DNA of 64,000 nucleotides from Argyresthia goedartella (GCA_949825045.1 OX463813.1:8866001-8930000), one strand, 5' to 3'; counted from the first letter of the stretch, positions 11,311-22,948 are shown. A program made the numbers and translations. Notes: generated by a model from the sequence alone, not told the origin.

Positions 11311-12879
11311 TCGGCGACAGCGTCTATCAGAATCAGAACGTTATCTATTGGTGTTTCGCCACTTAGAGGACCTTCGATTTATGTATATCAGAAAGCCAAT
11401 CACTGAGCGGTAAAGATAAGTTAAAGTGGTTTATTTTTAAAATATTCATTGAACATTTGCCAAGAGGGAAACTGTGACGATATTTAACAGTCCGGTTGAC
11501 GTCTTTTTGTTTCAATCTGTCCGAAACGATCGATTACCAGGATCTGTTAAAAGCTGTAGATAGCTAGTTATCGTATAGCTAGATAGAGTAGCGTGTTGGC
11601 TTGCGAAGCTAGCGTTTGTTTCTGTTCACCCAGACACCCACAGCAACAAAACATTTTGGAAAATTATAAAAGTAATCGACAAAGCCCCTGCTGATCATAC
11701 TAGATATTACAGAAAGGTCCTATTAACACTCGAGAACTTTCACTGTGAAACACATATGTTCCACTTCTCCATACTAAAAAGATTGACCATCGGCTCACAA
11801 ATCTCAGGATACCAACAACAGTTAACAAGTGAGATAAATAAAAAACATAACGGGGTCCGATTACGCAACTTCGACTTTGGAGTTTCTTGACTCGATACGC
11901 AAGGACGCGAGGGTTCATCGATCGAAGGTCACAGACATTCGGCCACTTGTAATAGACCACCTTCCCAAAGATCTAAGTATAGGCTGGTTCACAGCGGGTG
12001 GTGGAGATTTGGTAGACGTTTTAGTATAACCAGTGTTATTTGAACATTGGCGTATAAACTCTGGTTGTGGGAAGGTCTGGAAAGGTCGGCTTAGTGGATC
12101 AGGAGAGTTTGTTTCTGATTGGAATAGATTTTAGTTTTTGTTTGATATTTAAAATCGTTTTATAAACTAGATTCAAATCTACTAATATTTCACATACTCG
12201 ATATACCTTATCCAATGAAAGCAACATCTGATTTCGCTAACCTTGATACTAACTATTTTCTAATTCATCTTCATGCATATTTGTTTGCAAGTAAATTCTA
12301 TTCAAAACGGGTATTTCAGACTACTCGGATAGCAAATACATACAGGAAAAATAAACAATCAAAGATAGATAAATAACTTTAAAATATATCCAAATTCACC
12401 GGCCCACAAAGCCATGTTCACAGTATCTGAGGATTGTATGGTCCACCAGCCTCGCTGCAATATGGGCCAGAATTCAATAAATAAATTATAAATTATGAGT
12501 ATTTTTTGCCAAAACGACGTGGGATCAAACTTTGGATAAAAACATGACGAAGTCTCCTTCTTAATCATGAATCTGTCCACCGAAGTCATTGTTTTCACAA
12601 CTACTGTTTTAACTACTTTCTGCCTTTTCCATCACTATAGTTCACTGCAAAGGGTTCATCAATCTGCGCCTAACACCCGATACGGCGAGCTGCGTCACGC
12701 CCAAATTTATTCGCGAGCAATGATCCGAGTTTATTCAACTTCATAGAGTCCAGACACCTTTGGCACACCACGTTTATATCACAACAGAAATCCGGAGCTT
12801 CACACTTGTTTGTTTGGAAAGAGACACCTATTGAGATGTTTTTAGGGCTAATTGTTATTTGTTATCTTTATTCTTTATG

Positions 12880-12945
12880 AAGGTGCTGCTTATTTACGAT
12901 TTTCTGACCCCTAAGGTGCTGCTTATTTACGATTTTCTGACCCCT
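12880..12945. repeat. Tandem duplication, 33 bp x 2
   Basis: The unit starting AAGGTGCTGCTTATTTACGA and ending CTGACCCCT is present twice with no spacer and no difference between the copies. Perfect identity suggests a recent slippage event or an assembly artefact. Confidence 0.9.
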
Positions 12946-13157
12946 TCCCCCCAAGGTAAAAAACAGTACCCCATAGAAGGCGCGGTAGGATAAAAATAAG
13001 ACGGACCGGAATTTAAATAATTTTAAGTAATAAACGAACGTTAACTAGCCTAAAAGGTAATCCATTACTGGGCATGCCATTTCTCCCACTGCTCTCTGCT
13101 GCCCTCACTGCAGTCTTTCCTGAACTTCTATTATGTATTTTATTTACTTTTGGAAAA

Positions 13158-13437
13158 GGGCTCCGTGGTCTAATGGGTTTCACGGCAGCTTCTCACACAG
13201 GAGATGCAGGTTCGATTCCTGACCATGTAACAATGAGATAATTAATTTATCTTAAATACTTTAAACGGACGTTCTAATGGTGATGGAAAAACATCGTGAG
13301 GAAACCTTCATTGCGGCAACCACAGCTGCGGCGATGGGCTAGTCCCCTGTCACGCAAAATGGAGTATTGAATAACTAGCTCAAAGTGGGCACAATTGTGC
13401 CTCTTCTATCCCATATGGGAAAAGGCGTGACGCTATG
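13158..13437 (+). mobile_element. SINE family H, best copy
   Basis: A tRNA-like head reads GGGCTCCGTGGTCTAATGGG (A-box region), with CAGGTTCGATTCCTGACC as B box and arm. The body has CATCGTGAGGAAACCTTCAT, GCTGCGGCGATGGGCTAG and CCCATATGGGAAAAGGCGTG. The head has lost a proper acceptor stem and a long unrelated body follows, so it is a SINE and not a tRNA gene. Diverged minus copies are at 9360-9600 and 34690-34765. Confidence 0.8.
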
Positions 13438-13492
13438 TTATGTGTTTTTGAACTTCATTTTGTTAGTTGTTATTCTCGGATAATATTTACAT

Positions 13493-13682
13493 TTTACATT
13501 TACATATAGACCGACACAAACATTTATACCCTGTGCCGACGGAACCAGAAACAGCGACGTCACACACATATAAACATCCAAAACCTGGGGGTTTCCTTAT
13601 TTCCTTCCCAGGCGGGATTCGAACCCGGGAACCTCTCGCTTGAGGGACAGCCTCGAACCGCAAAGCCACAGAGGTCACCATG
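13493..13682 (-). mobile_element. SINE family A, minus copy
   Basis: The plus strand shows GGAACCAGAAACAGCGACGT, AAACATCCAAAACCTGGGGG, GGCGGGATTCGAACCCGGGA (reverse B box) and AAAGCCACAGAGGTCACCAT. The tRNA-like head is therefore at the right and the element lies on the minus strand. Related copies are at 20720, 21800 (partial), 45054 and 49682. Confidence 0.8.
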
Positions 13683-14114
13683 ACTCATACCAAGACTCGC
13701 TGCAATGATAATTCGATGTTCGGTGAGTCACTCAAATTAAATAGTGATCACAGACAAAATCAATATTTCATGAGATATGTGTGAACTGCATCAGCTACGG
13801 ATGAACGTATCGAACGTTATCGCTGGGTGGGTTTTTTAAATTCCCAAAAGCCGACGCGACAATAGAGATGTCGAAAGGTATACAGATATACATACAGCCC
13901 GGCTACGACAGTATTTCTGACGGGATTCAAATTAGCCTCCCAGTTCACCTAACAGATGGCATCGTCCACAAGCAAAGTAAGCATGGCGTCAGTTCTTAGA
14001 CGTGCGTGAAATGCGTATCTAGATATTTTTACGATGGGTTACGGCCTTGGTAGCATTTAGTGTGTTTGGATAGTACCTATTTACATTAGAATGGCATCGT
14101 AATGGAACCACTAA

Positions 14115-14285
14115 CGGAACCCTAGATCCGTTCCAGAAGCGTGACAAACGGAACTCTAATACTAAGCCTCCGCCCGCTGTCCGTCTATCTGTCCGTCCGT
14201 CAGCGGGTTATATCCGTAGAGTTGAAATTTTCACAGAATGTGTATTTCTAATTAACTACACAAGATTTAATAAAATAAAGGGGAG
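14115..14285 (+). repeat. Family J repeat, left part
   Basis: It contains ACGGAACTCTAATACTAAGC, CTCCGCCCGCTGTCCGTC, TCTGTCCGTCCGTCAGCGGG and GTTGAAATTTTCACAGAATG. This is one end of a very abundant lepidopteran repeat whose other end reads ...GTCCGACTCGCACTTGGCCG. Its missing end appears at 14955-15040, so later insertions probably split one copy. Confidence 0.65.
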
Positions 14286-14341
14286 CTTATTATCTGACTG
14301 TACAAAACAGCACCAATATTATCATGGTGCCGCAGCATCAA

Positions 14342-14690
14342 TATTATCAATTTAAATGACCACCAAAATATTTTTTTCCTACCCAAAATGTGTAAATGCT
14401 ACCCGAAATGGGTAAATGGTCACCAAAAGTTGCAGAAAATATCAGGGCAAAATACTGCGTTAGCTTAGGTGAAGGGTAAAGGGGGTGAGCGAAGCAAAGC
14501 CCCCTTTTATCCTTCGTGCTAGGTTGAACATGTAAGAACAACAAAACATGCTTAAAACATAAACTTAAGTACACAAAACATAAAAATAATGAAAGAATGG
14601 AGATCATTTATCCGAACACAATTTGGTGGTCGTTTACTAAATCTGGCGGTCGTTTCTAATTTATTGGTAGTAAAATAGTTGCATTTTTGG
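14342..14690 (+). mobile_element. MITE with GACCACC ends, carrying the shared core
   Basis: The left side has AAATGACCACCAAAATATTT and the right side has AATTTGGTGGTCGTTTACTA, an inverted pair. Between them lie ATATCAGGGCAAAATACTGC, GTTAGCTTAGGTGAAGGG, GGGGGTGAGCGAAGCAAAGC, CCCCTTTTATCCTTCG and GGTTGAACATGTAAGAACAA. This is the same cassette seen in families C and D. The outer ends differ from both. Confidence 0.6.
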
Positions 14691-14825
14691 TGATCTTTTA
14701 AACATAAGCCTAAAAGTATTTTAAAGTACATTAAAATATGTCAATTCGGACAGAGGGTCCGAGTCGTCAGACGCCTACAAGAGACGCGTGTTAACACCCC
14801 CCGCGATATAACAAATCATTGATTC

Positions 14826-14945
14826 AAATATGATCGTAGATTTCGCAGCTTCTCACATGGTTGTAGTGGCGCAATGAGTTTGATATGGGTTGCGCAATCT
14901 TAACGTTCTGGGTTCGAATCCACTTTCAAACATAATATATAATTT
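14826..14945 (+). mobile_element. tRNA-like SINE family I, plus copy
   Basis: It contains ATATGATCGTAGATTTCGCA, GCTTCTCACATGGTTG, GGTTGCGCAATCTTAACG and a B-box-like GGGTTCGAATCC. The same sequence, inverted, is at 19340-19430. It lacks paired acceptor stems, so it is read as a short SINE and not a tRNA gene. Confidence 0.6.
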
Positions 14946-14954
14946 TAAGCTTTT

Positions 14955-15040
14955 TTATTTTTAGTGCTTAAGTTTTTTTGTGCGATGGTACGAAACCATT
15001 CGTGTGCGAGTCCCACTCGCATTTGACCGATTTTATTTCA
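14955..15040 (+). repeat. Family J repeat, right terminal part
   Basis: GCGATGGTACGAAACCATTC, GTGTGCGAGTCCCACTCGCA and TTTGACCGATTTT are diverged forms of GGTACGGAACCCTTCGTG, CGCGAGTCCGACTCGCA and CTTGGCCGGTTTT. Together with 14115-14285 this reconstitutes the order of one family J copy. Confidence 0.6.
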
Positions 15041-15135
15041 TGCTTTTGTCAGTAAGGACAAAGGGACAATAATTATGACTAGAAAGTTAAAAAAAAAAGA
15101 TTGGGAGATCTTTAAAAAATCTGAATTATTTATAA

Positions 15136-15690
15136 CTGTAGATATTTACATATATTTAGCAAACGTAATTTTTTGCCTCTTCTCTACATTAGACCACTAT
15201 GGGAGAAGCAGGGCGAGGAAACACCCACAGTATAATTTTTAGATCTCTTTTAAAAATTGGCTGTGTTTAACTACACTGACGAGCAATGAAAAAGTTCCAC
15301 CCACAAAATGCCGACAAACACCTTAATATATCGAGGTAGAACCTAGCTTCATAAATTAAAAAGTACGTTTTTAATTGGTAATATTCTGATGCGCTATTAA
15401 ATGTACTTCAATATTGCAGACGGCGTCATTAAGCCAGCATCTCCCGATTAGGAGTAATTTGGTGCTATGTCACTGGAACTTTTTCATTGCTCGTCAGTGT
15501 AGTACAAACATTACAATATTAATTGTTATAAATAATAACAAAATTATCAAGAGCGAGTTCAGTGTTGAGTTAGATTAATCACAGACAGACAGTCTCATTT
15601 AAGTAATCTTGAACATTGTAATAACCCTTTTTAGACAAAGTCGCTTTTACATCGATTTAAATTGCTCAAATGGCGATTTCAAAATATTTT
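15136..15690 (+). repeat. Family F repeat interrupted by a MITE
   Basis: It starts CTGTAGATATTTACATATAT and continues AACGTAATTTTTTGCCTCTT, GGGAGAAGCAGGGCGAGG and AGATCTCTTTTAAAAATTGG. It resumes after the insertion with TTGAGTTAGATTAATC and TTGCTCAAATGGCGATTTCA. The copy at 23487-23823 has the same blocks with nothing between them. Confidence 0.8.
15272..15501. mobile_element. mariner-type MITE, 230 bp including TA sites
   Basis: The terminal inverted repeats begin CACTGACGAGCAATGAAAAA and continue GTTCCA. Both ends are flanked by TA, the Tc1/mariner target duplication. The interior (about 170 bp) has no transposase. It is nested inside the family F copy at 15136-15690. Confidence 0.88.
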
Positions 15691-16008
15691 TATGACTGGA
15701 ACATTGCCACCTCTGCTATTTGGCTAATGTAGAGACCATTAGATAATATTTGCTTACGTTTTGATAAGACATTTTATCATTTTTCTACCCAGAAATATTA
15801 TATCGTGATTTGGATGTACTTTTTTTAAACTATTCGTTGAAGTCTTGGCAAGATTCTTACGGAGAAAAAAAAATGCAAAATGCGTAGGGACCAGTCGAAA
15901 AATCTCTCTTTCAAAGATAGCGTTGGTAGCGTTCTTATTTATTGCTTTCTGACAGAACAAATGTAATAAAAATGAAAATTTAATAACTAATCAGTTTGAG
16001 TCACTTAC

Positions 16009-16093
16009 CAAGTATAAGATGCAGTTTGGAATCGGTCTGAAACGCGTAGTGGAGCGTGACCAGGAAGGGACACTCTCGGACCGCCTCCAAAAC
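16009..16093 (-). CDS. JIL-1: MSK/JIL-1 kinase, exon 4 (beta-4/beta-5)
   Basis: On the minus strand an acceptor (cttag) precedes 16093 and a donor (gtaagt) follows 16009. The 85-nt exon enters in phase 0 and leaves in phase 1. It reads VLEAVRECPFLVTLHYAFQT then DSKLHLIL, which corresponds to the R-x-x-PFLVTLHYAFQT-x-x-KLHLIL stretch (end of alpha-C through beta-5) of the N-terminal kinase domain of MSK-type enzymes. It forms residues 212-239 of the assembled protein. Only 335 bp of intron separate it from the previous exon, the one short intron in the visible gene. The hinge Asp is completed by the next exon at 1462, 14.5 kb away. Confidence 0.95.
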
Positions 16094-16428
16094 CTAAGAA
16101 AAAATATTAACTTGTCTTCAATTACCATTATTTCCCAATCGGAGCAAGGATCGAACCTTGTGGAACCCCTTATACACGGCTAATAAGAAACCCATGTAAA
16201 ACCCAGATGAAATCATGCCTTACTTAAGCGATGCGAAATTATTGGTGACCAGATCAGGCCGTGCATCGAAAATCGATACTGCTCTGTTCCTGTGTGTTCT
16301 AGTTAAATAACGTATGAAGCGAAACATTCGAGAATAGATGCGACATGGAAATAACAATGTTCAAGTTGAACACGTCGATCTGATAATGACAATGTAAGCT
16401 AAACCGAAGATATCAAGACGAGACCCAC

Positions 16429-16562
16429 CTGTCTTTCTGTCCTTGTGTGCTCAGCAGTCTTCAGTTTCTGTACTATGGAGGCCTTTTTCAAGACTTTCAT
16501 AGCGTAGAGCTTCCCTTCGTCGACGCCACATTTCTTTTTGACGAGAAACACTTTGCCGTACG
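16429..16562 (-). CDS. JIL-1: MSK/JIL-1 kinase, exon 3 (P-loop to alpha-C)
   Basis: The exon has an acceptor (cttcag) at 16563 and a donor (gtgggt) at 16428 on the minus strand. It is 134 nt, entering in phase 1 and leaving in phase 0. The split first codon gives Ala, followed by YGKVFLVKKKCGVDEGKLYA, MKVLKKASIVQKLK and TAEHTRTERQ. It completes the glycine-rich loop LGTGAYGKV, carries the ATP-binding lysine (about residue 189, in YAMK) and the alpha-C glutamate (probably the Glu of TERQ). These match the JIL-1/MSK N-terminal AGC kinase domain almost residue for residue. With the neighbouring exons, all N-lobe elements are present, so the kinase looks functional as far as it can be seen. Confidence 0.96.
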
Positions 16563-17359
16563 CTGAAGCAAAGAAATGGACTGGTTATTGAAGAGAATTT
16601 AGGGGTACAATGACTCTTTTCAAGTGATAACTGCAGCACCTTCCTGTCGTGAAGCTGTTATCAATGACTTCGATATAGGTATTGATAAATTACTAAGCCA
16701 TTTAATATAGTTTAAAATTTCTGTGAATCGCCGCTAAAAGTGCAAAGAATATTTAAATGCTTTTATTGCAAAAGAGTTTGTGGAATTCAAAGAGACTTGG
16801 ACAGCAACGGAAGTAAGGTCGAACCCATAAAATGGCGTTAAGTAAAGGACTGTAATGAAATGGTCTATCTATACAACAGTCATGGCCGCATGATTCGACG
16901 ACAGCCACAGAATTCAGCTATTTGGAGTTTTAAACATTGAATAATGTCAAACAGTGGGGCCACAATATTATTACGGTATATTTCTATGACAGATGATTAA
17001 GGTGATACGGAAAAAATGGGTTTTTTTTTTTCGAATCCATCTACTCCGCCATAAAGTCATCGACAGATTTGATTTTTGGGTTAAAGTTTATTGAGTACTT
17101 GATTAAGATTCTCATTGAAGTAAAACGCGAAGGAATCCTAACTAATTTTATTGCGGAATTGCATTCAAAATGTGGATATTCTGTATTCGTAAACTCTCGT
17201 AGTTTTTAAACAGTTTTTATGTGGTTTGGCGCTACGTTATTTTAGTTTGAGTCGAGCGCATTGTTTGCACTCTCTTTTTCTTTCTTATGTGGAAGTGATT
17301 AACGCTGTGACTTTCGTTTACACATATTTCTCTCAAACATATTTATGTATATTAAGTAT

Positions 17360-17497
17360 ATCTATCTATGTATAATATTTATCTATATAAGTATGTGTAT
17401 CGTTGTCTAGTACCCAAGATACAGGGAATCCTAGTTTGGGGCTAGATCAATGTGTGTAAATAGTGTCCAAGGTATTATTATTATTATTATTATTATA
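17360..17497 (+). mobile_element. SINE family B, 3' part with (TTA)n tail
   Basis: The copy starts within the TATCTATCTATGTATAATAT region and runs through GTTGTCTAGTACCCAAGATA, GGAATCCTAGTTTGGGGCTA and GTGTCCAAGG into TTA repeats. The tRNA-like head is missing, as expected from incomplete reverse transcription. Confidence 0.85.
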
Positions 17498-17872
17498 TAT
17501 TTTGTCATAGACGTGATTCATATTTTATGTTTTTCTCCCTTGCAGGACAAAACCACATTTGTCTACGTTCTATGAATTAACACAGCGTGCAATTAATAGA
17601 AAAACAAAGGACAGGCTTAATCAAATTACAATTTCCTTTGGACTGATGACAGAAATAGCATAGCAACAGCTATTTTATTAAATAATAAAACGGCTCGACC
17701 AGTTTTGTCCAACAGATGTTAATGGAAGCCGTTACGTCGTGGTTACCAGATTACCAGGTGATTGTCTCTTTTGCGTCTTGTTTGAGATGGTTGCATATTC
17801 AGCGAAGAATAGTTTAACTCGTACTCCGAAACATCAACCGTGTTACCACAACAAATATTAAACAGCGTTGAA

Positions 17873-17950
17873 CCTCAAAACAAACGTCAAATCCTATAAA
17901 TATTGTTTTTGAAGAAGTGTTGAACGGTAGTTTTTTTTTTGTGGCAAGGC
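17873..17950 (+). repeat. Unnamed repeat family O, copy 2
   Basis: It reads CTCAAAACAAACGTCAAATC, then GAAGTGTTGAACGG and a T-run, matching the reverse complement of 2495-2570. Confidence 0.5.
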
Positions 17951-19020
17951 CCCAAGACTTTTCATAAGTCCATAACTATCGTCGGCACAAGTGTACATTT
18001 TGCATTTTTCCTTCGGAGATGTTTTCGTAGCACAGTGCGTTCGAATAATGATTTCCTGATATTTCCATTGGCCACCATCCTGTCAAAAAGATGAAACTTT
18101 TCGATGCGTGTTTCGTTTCCGCGCATATAAGGATTCTATGAGTCATTATTTTGATATTGCAACTGGAAAAACGTAATTAAATATAAGTTTCCTGTAAGAG
18201 GAGCTCCGAGAGTCTTCGTTAATGCTAACTTGAATATGAACATTATCTTAGCAGTTCTTCGAAGAAATTGCCCTATAACTAAAACAATTGCTAATAAATC
18301 TCCGGTGGAACTATTTTAATTAAAGTGAACTGCATTTATTTTGTTTTAGATCGGGAACTTTCCCTCTGTAATAGACACGTGCTGCATTTTCCATTATTCT
18401 TATTCGGTCTAATTGTAGACGCAAAAATCGAATAGTTTGACAAATAGCTAAAACCAGAAATATACTTTTTGTGATGTCTCAGACCCAATTATCAACAAGC
18501 AGATTTTTTTAAAAGAAAATAGTTGAGTTATTCTTTGGCATCCTGCGTGAATCCGCCTCGAAGGACCAATTAAAATAACACAAATTTCTGCCAGCCTTTA
18601 AAACATAATTGTGTCGAGCGGCCACTCTCATCAACAGACAGATCCATTACATTCTTTAATTTTAAGCGGCCGTTAGCTTTGAGTTATACACCAGAATCCT
18701 CAGCAATCAGCCGACCCAGGAAGGCACCGGAATCGAGGTTAAATCGTAGTAAACCCGGCAACTATGAGGATCTTTCCGAGTGCCGCGGTGGGTTAATTCA
18801 AATTACAAAATGGCCGTCCATTTAGCTTCTTGACCGGCTAGTGGCGACAGCTGCATCACGCGCATCATCCGAAGCAACCTGATACATCCTGTGTATGTGG
18901 AGTGGTTTACATCGCTCGTGCACTACCCAACTTGTACCGGGAGCACGGACTTTTGACAGATCGGAAAATCGGTCAACCGCGGGTCAAACACGCACACGAA
19001 GGGTTCCGTACCATCGTGGC

Positions 19021-19289
19021 GACCCGAATGGCCGAGTCGGTAGTGACCCTGCCTACGAAGCCAAGGGCCCCGGGTTCGAGTCCCGGTGAGGGCAACTATT
19101 TGTTTGATGAGAACGGATGTATGTCCCTCAGTCATGGTTGTTTATCTATCTAAGTATAATATTTATCTATCTAAGTATAATATTTATCTATATAAGTATG
19201 TGTATCGTTGTCTAGTACCCAAGATACAGGGAATCCTAGTTTGGGGCTAGATCAATATATGTAAATAGTGTTCAAGGTATTATTATTAT
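19021..19289 (+). mobile_element. SINE family B, full-length copy
   Basis: The complete head GACCCGAATGGCCGAGTCGG with B box GGTTCGAGTCCCGG is followed by the body and a short TTA tail. A GTATAATATTTATCTATcT-type unit is duplicated once (around 19152-19190), which lengthens this copy compared with the others. Confidence 0.9.
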
Positions 19290-19339
19290 CGTACATGAAA
19301 ACGTAAACACTAAAATATTAAAAATTGAAAGAAAATTAT

Positions 19340-19430
19340 ATTGTCTGAACATGGATTCGAACCCAGAGCTTAAAGATTGCGCAACCGATATCCACAACCA
19401 TGTGACAAGCTGCGAAATCTACGATCATAT
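19340..19430 (-). mobile_element. tRNA-like SINE family I, minus copy
   Basis: The reverse complement reads ATATGATCGTAGATTTCGCA, GCTTGTCACATGGTTG, GGTTGCGCAATC and GGGTTCGAATCC, the same order as 14826-14945. Confidence 0.6.
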
Positions 19431-19605
19431 ATTCGCGGCGGCGGCGGGGCGCGTCCCACCCCCGTATCTTTCGTCCCACGTCGCCCGTCGCCCGCAGACC
19501 ATTGGAGTGCTACGTACGAATTTGACAAGCTATAGTGCAGGTTTTAATTTAAATACCTGATCAAAAATATGGGATAGGAAATGAATTTTTGACTTCAGAG
19601 ACTAA

Positions 19606-19813
19606 TGGCCGATTTCACCAACAATCCCTATCTTTTAGGGGACACTTTAATTCTTTCAGGGGCCACCTAGCGGTTGTTTCGATTTGCCCTAAGTGTAAGG
19701 GTCATCTAGGCTCCTTGGGGACCTCCTAAATTTGGGAGTCCGGCCACCGAAGCAATCACTGCACAGCTAAGAAAAAGAGCTAAGTGTCCCTTAACTGTTG
19801 GTAAAATCGGGCA
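19606..19813. mobile_element. MITE with GCCGATTTCACCAACA ends
   Basis: The left end GGCCGATTTCACCAACAAT and the right end (reverse complement CCCGATTTTACCAACAGTT) are inverted repeats. Each is followed by a TTAGGGGACACTT or TTAAGGGACACTT block. The length is about 208 bp and nothing coding lies inside. Similar ends are common in moth genomes. Confidence 0.7.
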
Positions 19814-20317
19814 TAACCCCCCAAAGACAAACAACAAAATCAATACTGACTAATGTGATTACTTGAATTTCTTTCTTTATTGAATTCTAGGATTATTGTA
19901 TGAGTTACTGTACTGTTTTTATGTTGTGCACCAATTTATTGTTTTTCCGAGTGGCCGATCCGTTTCAACAGGCCGGTCGGCGCGTGTGTGGCTCATTACA
20001 TCAGGATTACCGCTTCCCTTTTGTGTTCTCGAGTATTGACTCTTCTTCAGTTGAGAACGGAAGTATTGAGTACTGTTAAGTATGGCTCACAGGAAGACTA
20101 AACAACTTTTAAAGCTAGGCTGTCTATATTTTAGGACTATAACTGCAGTTCTTAGTTTTTTTATAAAAGTTCCACCATAGAATTAATATTTTAGCATTAT
20201 GGTCGATAGTTAAAATGCTTCGCCACATCTAATTTGCGCGCAGCTCACGCGCTGCTTTCGGTGACGGGTTTCATGGGATTCCCCTGTATTACAATCCGCG
20301 CACGCCCGCCTAAAGTT

Positions 20318-20709
20318 TATATGTCACCGTAAGATTGTCAAAACTGTTATAATCTAACGTTTCTCTTCTCATTAGTTTACAAACTATCTATAAATTGTAA
20401 ACTGTACCGTACTGCTTACGATATGACGGTTTAGTTTATAATAAAACCGTTAAATTGGGCACTGGTCTAAACTTGAATTGCAAACGAAATAAAAGGGCAA
20501 ACACTGCGGTAGCTTAGATGCAGGCTAGAGGGGGCGATCACAGCGAAGCCCCCGAATAGTCTTCGTGGTAGGTTGACATGTAAGAACAAACAAAAGAAAC
20601 ATAAATTTTAAACCCTGTCGCTCTGGCTTACAATTTGTCGATAGTTACGACAAACTAACGCTTTAGTTTATAAACTTACGCTTTTAAAAATCTTACGGAG
20701 ACCATATAC
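20318..20709 (+). mobile_element. MITE family D, copy 1
   Basis: The termini TATATGTCACCGTAAGATT (left) and its diverged inverse AATCTTACGGAGACCATATA (right) bracket a subterminal inverted pair (TTAGTTTACAAACTATC / GATAGTTACGACAAACTAA). The centre carries the shared cassette with GAGGGGGCGATCACAGCGAA then GCCCCC, and GGTTGACATGTAAGAACAAA. Confidence 0.8.
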
Positions 20710-20719
20710 AAACCTTCTT

Positions 20720-20888
20720 CACATACATTGCTTCTGGCCCCACACTAGGATACCCTATGTCGTGGGAACAAGAAACGCGACGTCACATACATAAACATCC
20801 AAGACCTGGGATTTTTTTTTCTGGGATCGAACCCGGGACCTCACGCACGGTAGGCAGAGCCACAACGGCTGCGCCACAGAGGTCGCCA
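20720..20888 (-). mobile_element. SINE family A, minus copy
   Basis: Plus-strand landmarks are CACATACATTGCTTCTGGCC, CACACTAGGATACCCTATGT, ACATCCAAGACCTGGGATTT, GGGATCGAACCCGGGACC (reverse B box) and GCGCCACAGAGGTCGCCAA. It sits about 10 bp beyond family D copy 1. Confidence 0.85.
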
Positions 20889-21799
20889 ATGAAACTGAAT
20901 TCAAGGTGACACAATTCTATAGTGATAAGATAAGTTGTTATTTTACCGTGCTATAGAATATGGTAAAGACTTCACTCGAAGACTGTAAACAACACGGGAA
21001 ACCGATGACATTCTCGGAAATCATTTGTGTTTGTGGCGACTGCTAAGGTCACCGATGTTGCTTTTGTGTCAGTCGGAGCTTTCAAGATCATTGCCGCGAA
21101 TACTTATTTCAGTGTTTACAGAGAAAAATGGTCGGTCAAGGTTAGGTTTAGTGTGGTGTGGTGGTGGAAAACGACAGTTTTATTACCATGGCGTGAGTTT
21201 CAAAATCGCAATGCCTCAAAATTTCCGCGGTCTTGAGAAGGTTAAGTGGCGCTCTATTTGCGCAGAAGTCCCTGCGTTCGGTAATAGATCATATAAATAG
21301 TGTAATGCTAGATAACTACCTAACGTACCTGACATTGAACTCATCTTGAATAGTCCGACGGAAAACTCGCAAACAAAAACGGCTTTTACCCACCACTAAT
21401 ACGATTTGTAACAAATCTCGTATTCTCAATGACGCGCATACAACTGGGATGGGCCAACGAACTGTCGACATTACCCAAAAGGTTACAGGTACTAATGTCC
21501 CTTGGAAAGACTCATTACAGACCACCCACGGTATAATTACAGGGCTTCTTGTTTGTTCGGTGAGTGGTGAAATCACTCGAGTAAATCACACGGTGTAAGG
21601 AGGGTAATGTTTTAGATTTTTAAGTTTGGCGACTTGCTTGAGTGACTTGTGGACACGCTGACGTTCCGTTCGTTCGAGAGCCTCAGGCGCGGTTGAACAA
21701 CATAATTAGAACCCGGGTCCTATGACTTGTGAGGTAGAAACTTGCCCGCTGCCCCAGAGGTGTTCAGTTAGCAGAAGAGGCATCGAAAACTATCCTAGC

Positions 21800-21876
21800 A
21801 TTATCTAACCGGGATTCGAACCAGGGACCTCTCGCTTGCGAGGTAGAGCCTCAAGCCGCAAGCCACATACGTCATT
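21800..21876 (-). mobile_element. SINE family A, head-only fragment
   Basis: Plus-strand CCGGGATTCGAACCAGGGAC, CTCTCGCTTGCGAGGTAGAG and CCTCAAGCCGCAAGCCACAT match the tRNA-like head of family A. The 3' body is absent. Confidence 0.6.
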
Positions 21877-22881
21877 GCATTGTAGAGTACTTCAATGGTC
21901 CAAAGGCAATTGCGCGTTGTTTTTCACCATAAGACGTATTACGTAAATGTTTGCTTGTTGACACATAAATACACGACATGTTGTTTTTGTCCATTCACGA
22001 GCTATGACGTGGCAGCACGATAACGTCGATTACCATTATTAAGAGACACACAACATAGAGATGAGGACAAATAATAATTTACAACGGAGTATCAAAACAA
22101 ACATGTTCACCTAATGACACCAAAAACCTGTAGAGTTAGCGCGAAAATTTGCGAGCAAATACGCGAATATACGTTGCCTGATGTCCAGTTCCAATAAAGT
22201 AGTGCAATCGTAGTCATTATAGCGAGATATGCATGGTACACATTGAGTAAAAGGAAATGTTAGAGCGAGGTAGCTTCAATGCAGGCTATCGACTGAAATA
22301 ATTATGTTAATACCAGTGGTAGTTATCGGTGATTAGATGTGAGTAAACTAAGGTGGGACAATGTACTTGCAAATTTACCTGTGGTCACATATTTGTGACT
22401 ATCTACAGTAAAAAAGAACGTTTTATTTCGAAGAAGGAAGATTTATTTGCATCATAACATGATACTGATAAACATGTAAATCCATGTCCAATACGTGTTT
22501 GTATAGTTCAATGCTCCCGCGTTAATACGCGTTGAAGCTCAGTGGTAAACAATTAATCCTTTTGTCGACAAGAGCGATCACCTTTTCGATAATATCGCAT
22601 GTAAAAGGTGAACAATGAAGCGCTTTTTTCGAGTATATCTAACGCTGACTTTAAGGTTTTTTCTGGAAAAAAATAAAAACATGTCTAGAGTACAAAATAT
22701 AAAAACTTTATCCGCCAGTTACAGAAAAGAAAAAATTAAAATGTCACTTGTTCCATTTAATCAGTTTATGGTAATGCTCACTAATATGTATTTGCTTGCG
22801 GCGGCTCTGCGTAGCTGGTTGGTCCCCTCCCTCAAATATGGCGAGGGGGGTGATGGCTGGTGCACAAGTCATACTAGTGAA

Positions 22882-22897
22882 CTGCTTTCGAAAGCAG
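22882..22897. repeat. Perfect 16-bp palindrome
   Basis: CTGCTTTCGAAAGCAG is its own reverse complement. It lies inside a larger imperfect inverted pair GTGAAC...GTTCAC (22878-22909). Confidence 0.85.
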
Positions 22898-22948
22898 CAC
22901 CCGTTCACGTCGTATAATTGATATGATGATTGAATTGATCAATTTGTT

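Larger units (their letters stand above)
1463..16008 (-). other. JIL-1/MSK intron 4 (about 14.5 kb)
   Basis: This lies between the exons 16093-16009 and 1462-1347. It holds no coding region I can support. The identified contents are SINEs, MITEs and repeat fragments listed separately, between 2495-2570 and 15136-15690. The parts 1463-2494, 2571-3255, 4353-6801, 7646-8701, 10297-11142, 11311-12879 and 12946-13157 show only short chance reading frames and no recognisable element. Confidence 0.85.

Noticed and set aside
22615..22917. A 100-codon plus-strand frame
   Set aside because: It is AT-biased at first and then runs into unrelated GC-rich DNA. It has no domain, no splice signals that would make it an exon, and no homologue that I recognise.
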